This document shows, piece after piece, positions 1 to 9,178 of a stretch of 35,477 nucleotides of DNA. The position numbers and the translations under genes were made by a program. The DNA comes from a virus. The notes below the pieces were generated by a model, which was not told where the DNA came from, did not search any database, and saw only the letters and a program-made list of their open reading frames with translations. The stretch covers positions 1 to 35,477 of IMG/VR virus record IMGVR_UViG_3300017917_003478. One strand, 5' to 3'. Positions within the stretch are counted from its first letter, which is position 1, and every line of letters starts with the position of its first letter.

Positions 1-2943
1 ACACCTAATATAGGAGCTTTAACTGAAGTAGATGATAAAGTAAGAATAATAGAACCTAATTTAATACCAGGAGATGTTTTAACTCCTTATATTAGTATTC
101 AAAAACCTGGAGATATTCCTTATACAAATGATTTATCAATTGTAGATATATCTTTATCTCCTCAAGATTCTATTAATGAAGATATAATAGCTCAATTAGG
201 AACTTTTAATATTGATGAGTATATAGGTGATCCTAGATTAGCTTCTTTATCATCATACCCTGCTTTAACTGAATTAAGAAATTTTTACTTTCAAAAATAT
301 TCTAGATCACAAAATATATTTGATTTAATAAAACTTTTATCTTATTTTGATAATTCATTATTTAAAATGATAAAAGATTTTGTTCCTGCTAAATCTAACC
401 TTTCAACTGGTTTAACTATTAAACCCCACATTTTAGAGAGAAATAAAAATGCTAGATTTGAGCCTTCATTTACTTTTATAGATCATAGTGGTTCTATAGA
501 AACAGCCTTCATATCAGGTTCTAATGGATTAAATTTAGATTTAAATACAGATTATACTGAAAATATAGTTGATGATTTAATTCCTCCATTTTTATTTAAT
601 CATAATGATAGAAGAGAATTATTTACAGGAGAGTTAGGAGGATCTGAATTAGAAGTATATTATCCTGAAAGTAGAAGTATTGTTTATGAATTAAATAAAT
701 TACCTATCTCAACATCTGCAGCTATAGCTAATAGATTTTCAGAATTACCATTCACTCCTACTTTAAATAATATATTGAATGCTAGAACAACTAATAATTA
801 TTTAGATGTTGATTACTCTTATAATCCTAATACTCCGGTTAATATAAATTTTTTAAGTGCGAGTTTAGCTTTAAGTTTAAGAACAAACGCTTATCCATTT
901 TTAGAAGCCCCAGTACAAGATAGCAATTATACATTAAAAAGACATACTCAACCTAGATATGAAGGAAGTAGACTATTTGGTAAAAAATATAATATTTATT
1001 CTACTAATGACATATCTTATGGATCTGACCCAGTAATAAATCTAAATTCAGTAAAATTTGCTTATTTTGATCAAGTTACATCTCAATCTTTAACCTTAAA
1101 TGGTAGAAGTAATGTTAATATAAAATATTTAATTGATAGTGCTTCAAATATTATTGAGTTAACAGAAGCTAATAATAATTTATTTGATGTTCAAGATATT
1201 TTTAATAAAACTAATGTTAATATATCTTTAGATAATACTAAGATTCCTTCAAATCAAAAAGCATTAAATGGTTTAAAAGCTATTTATGCTGGTGGATTTA
1301 GATATGAACCTATACTTCAAAATTATTCTAACTTACAATCTATTCATAGTAGTTTAGAATTTGCATTTACTGATGATATAGCGGTTCCTAACCCTAACGC
1401 TGGTAGTCAAATCACAGCTAGTTTAAACCCAGGTTTTACTTTAGGAGTACCTTTCTTAACAAATGCTTTAAGTTATACACCTCAACAAACACTTACTAGC
1501 CCCTTACAAGCTACAGTTAATTCAGGAATATCTTTCCCTGTAACAAGAACTACTCCTTCTGATGTTGAAATTAGACAAAGAGTAACAGGAAGTGTGACAG
1601 TAACCATGAAATTATCACCACCAAATGATGAACCTGTAATATTATATACAGGTTTAAATGGTACTGGTACTGAGTATAGAATTATAGCTCTTGGTAATAT
1701 ATCAGCATGGAGTGTACCTACTACTAATGCTGGTGTAGTTAATTTGAATGATGCTGTTTTAAGTATGAGAGTACCTGCGGGTAAAAGAGCAGCGATATCT
1801 GATCCACGTGGTGATTCAACAGGATGGGTTACAGGACCCGCACTTGTAAGTGGCCCAGGTTGTCCATTATGTAATGGCTCTCGTGGTATGGATGATTTCT
1901 CAGCTGAAATAGTAGATTGTAGTGTTAACTTCACAACCTCTTCTGCTCAGAATACTTTCCAAACTTCAACAAATTTAGTAAGTTTAAATACTGGATCAGG
2001 TACTTATAATATAACAGATGTTGATTCTTTAGTAATAACTGCTACTTTCCCATTTGAAGGTTTAATAATATTACCTGCAGGTGTACCTAATGGAAATATT
2101 CAATTACAAAATTTAAATGGAGCTATAGGTAATATTAACCAAACATTTTTATTCACTACAGTTCCTGGAAAAGCTAATGCTAAATTTACAACAAACCCTA
2201 CAGTGTCAATTGCTCCTTTTACCATAGGTAGTAATTATTATTTCACACAAGCCCCAGCTCAAGTTTATATTACAGGTTCATTTGATTATGGGTTCTTATC
2301 AGGTTCAGGTACTAATGCTAGTAGTTCAAATAACTGGTACTTTGAAAGAGGAAATAAAATAGGGTCAGGTAGTCAATTTTTATTATTAACAGCATCATAT
2401 GATTTATCTAAATTATACTATAATCATTATGTTCCTGGTGGACAATATTATGGAAACAAGATAATTCAAATTTTACCTTCTCAATCTTTAGAATTAGGTT
2501 ATCAAAATATAACAGAATACTTTAATCCTAAAAAAGGAGATTTAGTTAGATTTTATAATCATGATAGTGAAAAATTTTCATTTACTTCAACATTTGAAAG
2601 AGAAATAACAGATATTATATTACCTTCACAAATTATAGGTACAGGAGTTAATGGTACAGGTTCATATGAAGGTAGATTAGTATTTGAAGTATCAAGTGAT
2701 CACCTTACTACAAATATACCAAACCAAGCTTGTTCTAATAACCCACAAGGTGATACTATAGGTCATATTCTAGATTTTATAATATTATCAAAAATCCCAG
2801 ATGAGACTAATGTTATTGTGAGTCATGAAAAAAATCCTGGGGTAACCTCAGCCGGAATTTTATATACTGAAGATATAAATCCTGAATTAAAAAAAGAAGC
2901 AGGTAATATAATTAAAGTATTAAAATCACAAAACTTAATTTAA
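1..2943 (+). CDS. Large tail-associated structural protein, 5' end cut off by window edge
   Basis: Frame 1 is open from base 1, so the ATG at 367 is internal; at least 980 residues are encoded. The segment around 346-430 reads FDNSLFKMIKDFVPAK followed by a KPHILERNK motif, a pattern I associate with large virion proteins of uncultured tailed phages. The rest is Ser/Thr/Asn/Gly-rich with no catalytic motif, signal peptide or membrane segment. About residues 510-645 (bases 1530-1935) look like an inserted beta-rich domain with a CPLC pair and locally higher G+C. It heads a run of tail genes, 48 bases before the next. Tail, baseplate or fibre role is inferred from composition and context; exact role unknown. 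Confidence 0.6.
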   Translation, partial: TPNIGALTEVDDKVRIIEPNLIPGDVLTPYISIQKPGDIPYTNDLSIVDISLSPQDSINEDIIAQLGTFNIDEYIGDPRLASLSSYPALTELRNFYFQKYSRSQNIFDLIKLLSYFDNSLFKMIKDFVPAKSNLSTGLTIKPHILERNKNARFEPSFTFIDHSGSIETAFISGSNGLNLDLNTDYTENIVDDLIPPFLFNHNDRRELFTGELGGSELEVYYPESRSIVYELNKLPISTSAAIANRFSELPFTPTLNNILNARTTNNYLDVDYSYNPNTPVNINFLSASLALSLRTNAYPFLEAPVQDSNYTLKRHTQPRYEGSRLFGKKYNIYSTNDISYGSDPVINLNSVKFAYFDQVTSQSLTLNGRSNVNIKYLIDSASNIIELTEANNNLFDVQDIFNKTNVNISLDNTKIPSNQKALNGLKAIYAGGFRYEPILQNYSNLQSIHSSLEFAFTDDIAVPNPNAGSQITASLNPGFTLGVPFLTNALSYTPQQTLTSPLQATVNSGISFPVTRTTPSDVEIRQRVTGSVTVTMKLSPPNDEPVILYTGLNGTGTEYRIIALGNISAWSVPTTNAGVVNLNDAVLSMRVPAGKRAAISDPRGDSTGWVTGPALVSGPGCPLCNGSRGMDDFSAEIVDCSVNFTTSSAQNTFQTSTNLVSLNTGSGTYNITDVDSLVITATFPFEGLIILPAGVPNGNIQLQNLNGAIGNINQTFLFTTVPGKANAKFTTNPTVSIAPFTIGSNYYFTQAPAQVYITGSFDYGFLSGSGTNASSSNNWYFERGNKIGSGSQFLLLTASYDLSKLYYNHYVPGGQYYGNKIIQILPSQSLELGYQNITEYFNPKKGDLVRFYNHDSEKFSFTSTFEREITDIILPSQIIGTGVNGTGSYEGRLVFEVSSDHLTTNIPNQACSNNPQGDTIGHILDFIILSKIPDETNVIVSHEKNPGVTSAGILYTEDINPELKKEAGNIIKVLKSQNLI

Positions 2944-2961
2944 AGAAATAAAAAATACATA

Positions 2962-2969
2962 TATTTATA
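2962..2969 (+). promoter_or_regulatory. TATTTATA intergenic motif, candidate late promoter element
   Basis: Copy 1 of 8 of ATATTTAT in intergenic DNA, here 22 bases before the ATG at 2992. Its reverse complement is TATAAATA, the T4 late-promoter core, but all genes are on the + strand, so the polarity is unexplained. Confidence 0.35.
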
Positions 2970-2991
2970 ATTAGTAATTACAAAACATACA

Positions 2992-3651
2992 ATGGGATAC
3001 TTAAATAATACCTCAGTAACTATAGACGCTATTCTTACTAAAAAGGGACGTGAATTATTAGCTAAAAATGATGGTTCTTTTAGAATCACTCAATTTTCAT
3101 TATCTGATGATGAGATAGATTATACTTTATATAATCCTTATCATCCATCAGGATCTGCTTTTTATGGTGAAGCTATTGAAGCTATGCCTATATTAGAAGC
3201 ATTCCCAGATGAAACTCAAATAATGAAATATAAACTTTTAACATTACCTAGAGGTACTGCTAAATTACCTGTACTAGATGTAGGTTATACAACAATAACA
3301 TTACGTCAAGGTGCTTCACTTGCTATTACTCCTCAAACATTAAATTATTTAGGAGCTTCAACAGCATTTGAATCTTCAGGATACACAGCTACTATTGGTG
3401 ATTCAAGATTAATGTCTACATTTAATGGTGTAGGTATTAATACAGCTGAAGCTACAGCTTTAAATTCAACTACTACAATTGGAACTAATGTTTCAAGAAC
3501 TGTAATAGGAGCTACTATAAACTTAACAGCAACTACTGTTAATACATTATTTGGTACAAGAAATTCTTTAACAACTACCTTAACAATAACAGGTAGAGAT
3601 TCAGGAGCAAGATTAACAATCCCAGTAACTATAACTAAAGTAACTAGTTAA
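2992..3651 (+). CDS. Virion tail protein with conserved N-terminal domain and beta-rich C-terminal domain
   Basis: 219 residues. The first ~95 residues (TSVTIDAILTKKGRELLAKN, then FSLSDDEIDY and MKYKLLTLPRG) match a conserved N-terminal block I recall from structural proteins of marine tailed phages. Residues ~96-219 are Thr/Ile/Ala-rich and look like an immunoglobulin-type beta sandwich, as in many surface-exposed phage decorations. No enzymatic motif. The start at 2992 follows an A-rich leader and a TATTTATA motif; the next gene begins 12 bases after the stop. A tail or fibre-attachment role is inferred from neighbours; no T4 equivalent can be named. Confidence 0.6.
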   Translation: MGYLNNTSVTIDAILTKKGRELLAKNDGSFRITQFSLSDDEIDYTLYNPYHPSGSAFYGEAIEAMPILEAFPDETQIMKYKLLTLPRGTAKLPVLDVGYTTITLRQGASLAITPQTLNYLGASTAFESSGYTATIGDSRLMSTFNGVGINTAEATALNSTTTIGTNVSRTVIGATINLTATTVNTLFGTRNSLTTTLTITGRDSGARLTIPVTITKVTS

Positions 3652-3663
3652 TAAAATAAAAAC

Positions 3664-4704
3664 ATGAGCTATATACCTTTTAACGCTGAAGACTTTGTAG
3701 TAAGTGCTGATTCAATTACTTCAACATTATGGAGTAATAATTCTTCTACTTTAACTTCATTCTTTACAGCTTCAACAGCGATAACTAATAATGCATATTT
3801 ACCTGTATACGCTGTAAATCCAACTTCAAATACAACAGCTTTACCTCAATTTTCTTTAGCTTATGGTCAAGTAAATGGGACAGGTTCAGCTCCTATTAAC
3901 CCTACAGTAACTGGTTCATCACCTACAAGAATTACTTATGGTCAATTTAGAACATTAGTTAATGGAGATGAAAATACTAATTTTAATTTTGGTACTGGAA
4001 ATACAGACTCACCTGATGTTTATGTTATAAATGTTAACAGAGCTAATTATAAAGAAAAATTATTCTTAGGAACATTTAATTTATGGTTATCAGGTTCAGA
4101 TGGTACTAATCAGTCTTTAATTAAATTAACTGACAATAGTGTATCAACAACAACTGTAAACTATTGTGATGCTGGTAGAGTATTTGATATTGTTAGTGGT
4201 TCAAATGGTGTTACTACAACTTCAAACTTCTCAGGAGTAGCAGCAGGATATACAGTATCAGGTTCATATGGTAAATTTTTACCTGATGTAGGATTAATTT
4301 TATTAAATCCTAGAGCTTTAGCTTTATCTGCTAGTCAAGGAGGTATAGGTTTAACTCCAGATACAGGTTTAACTTCAAATTCCTTAAATAATATTAATAG
4401 AGGGTTATATAGAGCTATAAGTTTAGGAGCTAATTTTCAATTAAATAGTGAAGAAACTATAACATCTGATTACATATTTGTTAGAATTAAAAATAGTGAT
4501 TTTAATTATACTACTAATCCATCTATGATAAGCGGTAGTGGAGAATTTTATTACCCATCATTAGTTGAAAATCCTCAAACTTATATTACAACAGTAGGGA
4601 TGTATAATGATAATAATGAATTATTAGCTGTTGCTAAATTATCAAAACCCTTAGTAAAAGATTTTACAAAAGAAGCTCTTATTAGAGTAAAATTAGACTT
4701 TTAA
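3664..4704 (+). CDS. Structural tail protein with conserved C-terminal YITTVGMYND domain
   Basis: 346 residues, Ser/Thr/Asn/Gly-rich. The last ~75 residues form a clear domain: FVRIKNSDFNYTTNPS near 277-292, then YITTVGMYNDNNELLAVAKL and a terminal IRVKLDF. This ending is repeated in the 101-residue protein at 8835-9140, so the two are paralogues of a shared module. The middle is probably beta-structured. I recall similar endings in structural genes of environmental T4-related phages, where function is unassigned. Only 3 bases separate its stop from the next ATG, consistent with one tail operon. Structural role is fairly secure, precise role is not. Confidence 0.6.
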   Translation: MSYIPFNAEDFVVSADSITSTLWSNNSSTLTSFFTASTAITNNAYLPVYAVNPTSNTTALPQFSLAYGQVNGTGSAPINPTVTGSSPTRITYGQFRTLVNGDENTNFNFGTGNTDSPDVYVINVNRANYKEKLFLGTFNLWLSGSDGTNQSLIKLTDNSVSTTTVNYCDAGRVFDIVSGSNGVTTTSNFSGVAAGYTVSGSYGKFLPDVGLILLNPRALALSASQGGIGLTPDTGLTSNSLNNINRGLYRAISLGANFQLNSEETITSDYIFVRIKNSDFNYTTNPSMISGSGEFYYPSLVENPQTYITTVGMYNDNNELLAVAKLSKPLVKDFTKEALIRVKLDF

Positions 4705-4707
4705 TGA

Positions 4708-7113
4708 ATGAGTTTTTCTTACAAAACATTAGGTTCAAATGATATAACTTTAACCTCCTATATAGCTAACAAGCAATGGGAGGTTACCAATACTACTTTA
4801 TCTCAAAATGGTGTTACAATTTATATAGGTGAAAACTTACCTATATCTAGAACCTACCTTTTTGATCCTATTAATGACCTTCAAACCTCTAATGCTGAAT
4901 ATAGAAGGTTAGTTTTTGATTCTATAAAACATTTATTTTTTGAAAATTATACAACTGGATCATTAACTGGTGAGTTTTTTCATTCTTCTTCTTATTTCAA
5001 CTACGAGCAAAATACTTTAGCTTCAGGTTCAGGAGTATCTACTTTTAGAAGAATTAACACTACTACAGGTAGTAATACACCTGTTTTATATAACACTAAT
5101 GATAATTATGATGAAGATGCAGTGTTTGATCCTGATAGAGGAGGAAAAGTAGTAATAGTTTCTATAGATCAAAATGTATATGGATCAGGATTAAATCCTA
5201 ATTCAGTTTATATTTCAGGTTCAGGATATTATTTAAGAGATGATGGTGAAGGAAATTTATATAACTGGAGAAATGAAGGAAACTATGCTAAATATTCATC
5301 AGCTATATATGACCAAGATGTTTACTTAGAATTAGTAGGTAATGGTTTACAATTAGAATATGTTGGAAATGTATTTTATTCTCATGGTTTAATTGTAATA
5401 ACAGATGAAGATTATTTATGTGTATTTGGAGCCCCTCCAGGTGCTGTAAATGATTATTTTTCATATTTTAATATGACTACACCTGGAGCATTTGATGTTT
5501 TAGGTAATGATATATGTGACTGTGGAACCTTGGATCTTACTTCATTTACAACTTCATCTATATCAGGTTCTACTTTTCCTAATTTTACTTATAATAATGG
5601 TTTTATAACTATAACTCAAGATCAAGCTAGTGTAATACCTGGAAATTATAGTATAGGTTATACAGTAGTTAACTCTTCAGGATTAGTAAGTAATACAGGT
5701 TCAATAAATTTAACTATAACATCTGAACCTTTAGCAATAGAAAATATTATCTCTTCATCAGTTTGTTTTGGTACTGCTTCTTTATTACCTGTTACTTTTT
5801 CAATAAATTACGGTGTACCTTATTATAGTTACTCATTAGATAATGGTACTACTTGGACAGGCTCATCTAATTTATTTAATGTTACTGTAAGTGGAAGTAT
5901 GTCATCTTCACTTAGTAATACTATTTATGTTAAAGATTATTTAGGAGATATAGCTACAGCTTCATTTTCATCAATGTACCCAGCTATAACCTCAAGTACT
6001 GTTATTACAAAATTACCTTGCTCTGATTTAGCAACTGATGGTATTATAACAGTCTCAAGTAGTACGGCTGTATCTGCTTCTATAGATGGAGGATCTTATT
6101 TCGCTTTACCAAAACAATTTACAGGCCTAGGTACAGGTTCACATACTATAAATTATATTAATACTTTTGGATGTTTAACTAGTTCAGTTTATACTTTATC
6201 AAAATATACTCCATTAACTGCTAGTGTGACTATGAGTCATGTTAACTGTTATGGAAGTTCAACAGGTCAAATAAATATAAATTTAAGTAATATTATTGAT
6301 AGTTTAACTTTAGATTTTATTGATCCAACTGGTAGTTATGTAATTAGTAATACACTTATAACTTCAAGTAATTTAGTATTTTCAAACCTAGCAACAGGAA
6401 GTTGGACAGCCTCTTTATACACAACAGATTTATATGGTTGTCAAAATTATTATAATACTTTTACTATAACAGGTTCAAGTCCAATTACTTTTACAACTAC
6501 TGCTTCATATATTGACTCATGTTCAAATCAAATTATATTTAATGCTACTGGTGGTTTAGGAGGTTACACTTATTACGCCCAAGAAACTGATACTGGTCAA
6601 TCATTTTCATCTACAACACCTACAATTTCAACATTTAGTTTAAATGGAGGTATATATAGTGTATATGTAATGGATACAGGGTCATGTATATCAAATTTTT
6701 CAACACAAGAATTGTATGGTAGAATGTATATTTACAGTGGTTCATATTGTGATACATCAGCTATTCCAACAACAACTACTACCACTACAACAACTACTAC
6801 TACAACTACTACTTTACCTCCATTTGAAGGATATGGATATTATATATCATCACTTGGTTATTTCAATGCTTCAACAGCTTGTGCTGTAGAAACTGAATCA
6901 TTTATATTTAGAGATGAACCATCAATACTTGTAGGAGATACATTATATGATGATTTAGAATGTACTACACCTAAATCTAACGGAGACAGCCGTTGGTGGC
7001 GTATTACTGACGCTTTTGGTAGTGTTAATAGATCAGTTCAAATAAATAACTCAGGAGTGATTATAGGTGTTTCTAATTGTAGTACAGGCAATAATTCCTT
7101 ACTATCACCATAA
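4708..7113 (+). CDS. Tail fibre/adhesin with SprB-like repeats, poly-Thr linker and C-terminal tip
   Basis: 801 residues. Residues 1-245 are a probable virion-attachment region. Residues ~250-340 contain AFDVLGNDICDCGTLDL, resembling VCBS/cadherin-like adhesin domains. From ~347 to ~668 there are about four degenerate repeats of 65-85 residues with cysteines near their ends, for example VNCYGSSTGQININ followed later by GCQNYYNTFTIT; this resembles SprB repeats of gliding-motility adhesins in Flavobacteriia. A run of 15 threonines (688-702) then links to a ~99-residue C-terminal domain with LYDDLECTTP and RWWRI motifs, a likely receptor-binding tip. No chaperone or peptidase domain was seen. 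Host recognition is inferred from architecture. Confidence 0.65.
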   Translation: MSFSYKTLGSNDITLTSYIANKQWEVTNTTLSQNGVTIYIGENLPISRTYLFDPINDLQTSNAEYRRLVFDSIKHLFFENYTTGSLTGEFFHSSSYFNYEQNTLASGSGVSTFRRINTTTGSNTPVLYNTNDNYDEDAVFDPDRGGKVVIVSIDQNVYGSGLNPNSVYISGSGYYLRDDGEGNLYNWRNEGNYAKYSSAIYDQDVYLELVGNGLQLEYVGNVFYSHGLIVITDEDYLCVFGAPPGAVNDYFSYFNMTTPGAFDVLGNDICDCGTLDLTSFTTSSISGSTFPNFTYNNGFITITQDQASVIPGNYSIGYTVVNSSGLVSNTGSINLTITSEPLAIENIISSSVCFGTASLLPVTFSINYGVPYYSYSLDNGTTWTGSSNLFNVTVSGSMSSSLSNTIYVKDYLGDIATASFSSMYPAITSSTVITKLPCSDLATDGIITVSSSTAVSASIDGGSYFALPKQFTGLGTGSHTINYINTFGCLTSSVYTLSKYTPLTASVTMSHVNCYGSSTGQININLSNIIDSLTLDFIDPTGSYVISNTLITSSNLVFSNLATGSWTASLYTTDLYGCQNYYNTFTITGSSPITFTTTASYIDSCSNQIIFNATGGLGGYTYYAQETDTGQSFSSTTPTISTFSLNGGIYSVYVMDTGSCISNFSTQELYGRMYIYSGSYCDTSAIPTTTTTTTTTTTTTTTLPPFEGYGYYISSLGYFNASTACAVETESFIFRDEPSILVGDTLYDDLECTTPKSNGDSRWWRITDAFGSVNRSVQINNSGVIIGVSNCSTGNNSLLSP
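6769..6813 (+). repeat. In-frame ACN trinucleotide tract encoding 15 consecutive threonines
   Basis: Fifteen Thr codons in a row (ACA, ACT and one ACC, mixed), flanked by Pro and by Leu-Pro-Pro. It is a flexible linker between the repeat stalk and the C-terminal tip of the tail fibre. Mixed codons make it less slippage-prone than a pure repeat, but unit gain or loss would stay in frame. Confidence 0.85.
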
Positions 7114-7124
7114 TTTAAAACAAA

Positions 7125-8174
7125 ATGCCAAATAACGGATATATATCAAGTTCAGGAATAGATCAAGTATTTACAACAGGTCCTTACTCAGGATCTATTG
7201 TAACATCTAGTTATTCTAGTGGTAGTACTTTATTAGGTCCTACAATTACTTTTTATCAAGCTTTTATATCTGAATCAAGAGATGTTATAGTTCCTTGTGT
7301 TGATCCTAGCGGTAATTATCCTGTTTTTCAAAGATGGTATTATGATCCAATAAGTTGTTCTATTGGAGGTTGTTTACCTCCTACTATTACAAATGTTTCT
7401 GTTAGAGATTGTAATAGACAAAATGATTATAGATACTGGTTATTTTTCAATTCAGGATCAACTAATGCTGTTTTATCAACTATAGAATATAGTACTGTAT
7501 CTGATTTCTCATTTAATACTGGTTCAGTAATAGTTACTAACTCTTTATCAACTTATACTTCATCTATTGATATAAGTAATTTACCTTTATTACCACTTAA
7601 AACTACTCCTGTATATTTTAGAGTATTTGATAGTTGTAGTTTAGGATTATCTCCTTATAGTACTGTAGTATCAGCGTCATGTCAAACTGTACCTCCTCCT
7701 TCAATTTCACCTTTTACTGTAAGGTTAAGAAATAGTATGGTGGGTGGTAATAATACTTTATATTATACTTTTAATGGAGTTGAATATTCTTTATTTGGAA
7801 GTGCTACAACTAACTTAACTATATCAACATTAAGCAGTTTAACTATTCCTTTTAGAACTTTAACACCTGAAGGCTTTGTACAAACAATAATAGCCTCAGG
7901 ATCAACATCAGCTTTTAACGGATCTGTTACAACTATATTAAATGATGATACTCCAACTTATTACGGTGATATTGTTTATCAATCAGTTAATAATTATACC
8001 TCAAGTTTGTATTATAACTCAACAGGAACACCTGATGCTTCTGTAGTAGTAGATAGAACTTTATGGTCTGGTGCTGGAACCTTAGAAATAAATTTCACAA
8101 GTCTCATACCACCTGATAATGTAAACCCATGGTATTATTTTGAAGAAGGTGTAGACGGAATTATATCCTACTAA
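7125..8174 (+). CDS. Tail fibre-like protein with FN3-like domain
   Basis: 349 residues. The N-terminal ~85 residues include YQAFISESRDVIVPC and a VFQRWYYDP motif. Residues ~86-187 (from PPTITNVSVRDC to VVSASC) have the spacing of a fibronectin type III-like domain, with IEYSTVSDFS and PVYFRVFDSCSLGLSPYS. The remaining ~160 residues are beta-rich with no recognised motif. No enzyme signature. It lies 11 bases after the SprB-like fibre gene, so it probably belongs to the same fibre or adhesin complex. It could instead be a baseplate decoration protein. Confidence 0.55.
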   Translation: MPNNGYISSSGIDQVFTTGPYSGSIVTSSYSSGSTLLGPTITFYQAFISESRDVIVPCVDPSGNYPVFQRWYYDPISCSIGGCLPPTITNVSVRDCNRQNDYRYWLFFNSGSTNAVLSTIEYSTVSDFSFNTGSVIVTNSLSTYTSSIDISNLPLLPLKTTPVYFRVFDSCSLGLSPYSTVVSASCQTVPPPSISPFTVRLRNSMVGGNNTLYYTFNGVEYSLFGSATTNLTISTLSSLTIPFRTLTPEGFVQTIIASGSTSAFNGSVTTILNDDTPTYYGDIVYQSVNNYTSSLYYNSTGTPDASVVVDRTLWSGAGTLEINFTSLIPPDNVNPWYYFEEGVDGIISY

Positions 8175-8185
8175 AATAAAATAAA

Positions 8186-8821
8186 ATGTCAGTTTTCGCT
8201 AAACCTTACAACCCCTCAAAGTATTTTTCTTACCAACGAGGTAAAATTATTACTGAACAACCTTGGAAAAGACCTACTTACTCCAAAGTAAAAGAATTTT
8301 TATTAGAAATTCAAAACACTTCAGATATAATGAAAGATTATGATTTATATCTATTAGGAGGAGTGTTATGGGACTTTAATAAAACTTGGGATGTAGATAT
8401 TAATTTAATAGGTAATCCTACCTCTTATATAGTTTTAGAAGATTATATGCATTATATGTATGATGTAGCTTTTAATAAGTATAATTTATTAATAGATGTA
8501 GTTTGGGTTAACACTAAACCTGAGGATATTATTTATACTCCTGATTATAAATTTATAATAGATAATGACTTTTTAAGTATAGGTTATGCTAAAAAAACTA
8601 TAGGAGATGAATTTGAAGAAATAAATTTAAGTGAAAAACCTAATTATACTTTATGTGGTGATTATTTAGTTAAGGGTAATTGGAAACATAAACCTATGAA
8701 AGAATCACTTGTTGAAAAAATTAAAAATAATCCTAATCCTATAAATAAAGTAACTTTCCCTGTTAAGGAATTTTTAGAAACAGATGAAGAGTATTTCTTA
8801 AAAAATACTAACAGACCTTAA
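8186..8821 (+). CDS. Nucleotidyltransferase-fold protein
   Basis: 211 residues. The motif LYLLGGVLWDF (55-64) followed by WDVDIN (D69, D71) and a later LLIDVVWV (D104) fits the GG...DxD...D pattern of the DNA polymerase-beta type nucleotidyltransferase superfamily. In that superfamily the acidic residues bind metal for nucleotide transfer. Substrate cannot be inferred. It sits among tail genes, 11 bases after the fibre gene. A second protein with this pattern is encoded at 25824-26561 but the two are not obviously close relatives. The fold is moderately supported; activity is unproven. Confidence 0.5.
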   Translation: MSVFAKPYNPSKYFSYQRGKIITEQPWKRPTYSKVKEFLLEIQNTSDIMKDYDLYLLGGVLWDFNKTWDVDINLIGNPTSYIVLEDYMHYMYDVAFNKYNLLIDVVWVNTKPEDIIYTPDYKFIIDNDFLSIGYAKKTIGDEFEEINLSEKPNYTLCGDYLVKGNWKHKPMKESLVEKIKNNPNPINKVTFPVKEFLETDEEYFLKNTNRP

Positions 8822-8829
8822 TATTTATA
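8822..8829 (+). promoter_or_regulatory. TATTTATA intergenic motif, candidate late promoter element
   Basis: Copy 2 of 8, directly after the upstream stop codon and only 5 bases before the ATG at 8835. If it is a -10 element the transcript would start at or within that ATG, which is a difficulty for a simple promoter reading here. Confidence 0.3.
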
Positions 8830-8834
8830 ATAAG

Positions 8835-9140
8835 ATGGCTGCAATAACACAAGACATAAACGCTGTATTAGGATTCAAAAATGAATATATCATTTATGAA
8901 AACGAAGTTCGTTGTAAAATAGGAGAAAATGATTTTAATATGTCTCATAATCCTACTTTAACATCTGACACATCAGGTTCATTAAAACCCTTTGCTACAA
9001 GTTCAGATTTTGCTCCTTATGTTACAACTGTAGGACTATATAATGATAGAAGTGAATTATTAGCAGTAGCTAAATTAGCTAAACCCTTACCCTTATCAGC
9101 TACAGCTGATACAACAATAGTAGTAAGATACGATATTTAA
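8835..9140 (+). CDS. Short structural paralogue of the protein at 3664-4704
   Basis: 101 residues. From about residue 25 on (VRCKIGENDFNMSHNPTLT, then YVTTVGLYNDRSELLAVAKL) it aligns with the last ~75 residues of the 346-residue structural protein at 3664-4704. Its N-terminal ~25 residues differ and the long middle region is absent. It is therefore a mini-version of that module, likely a virion component by association. The ATG follows a TATTTATA motif by only 5 bases; the next in-frame ATG (residue 36) would cut into the conserved domain, so the first is kept. Confidence 0.6.
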   Translation: MAAITQDINAVLGFKNEYIIYENEVRCKIGENDFNMSHNPTLTSDTSGSLKPFATSSDFAPYVTTVGLYNDRSELLAVAKLAKPLPLSATADTTIVVRYDI

Positions 9141-9178
9141 TATTGTATAGTGCAATACGCAATTTAAAACAAAAAATT

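Noticed and set aside
1482-1934. 150-residue reverse-strand open frame
   Set aside because: It lies wholly within a coding region on the + strand; its sequence is an antisense shadow of a locally G+C-richer segment.
367-2943. ATG at 367 as the start of the first gene
   Set aside because: The same frame is open and protein-like back to base 1, so the real start lies left of the window.
6769-6813. CRISPR or tandem satellite at the ACN tract
   Set aside because: It is a coding threonine run with mixed codons, without spacers.
9143-9178. TTG start extending the GIY-YIG nuclease by 12 residues
   Set aside because: The added residues are not part of the recognisable domain and the ATG at 9179 has a normal A-rich leader.
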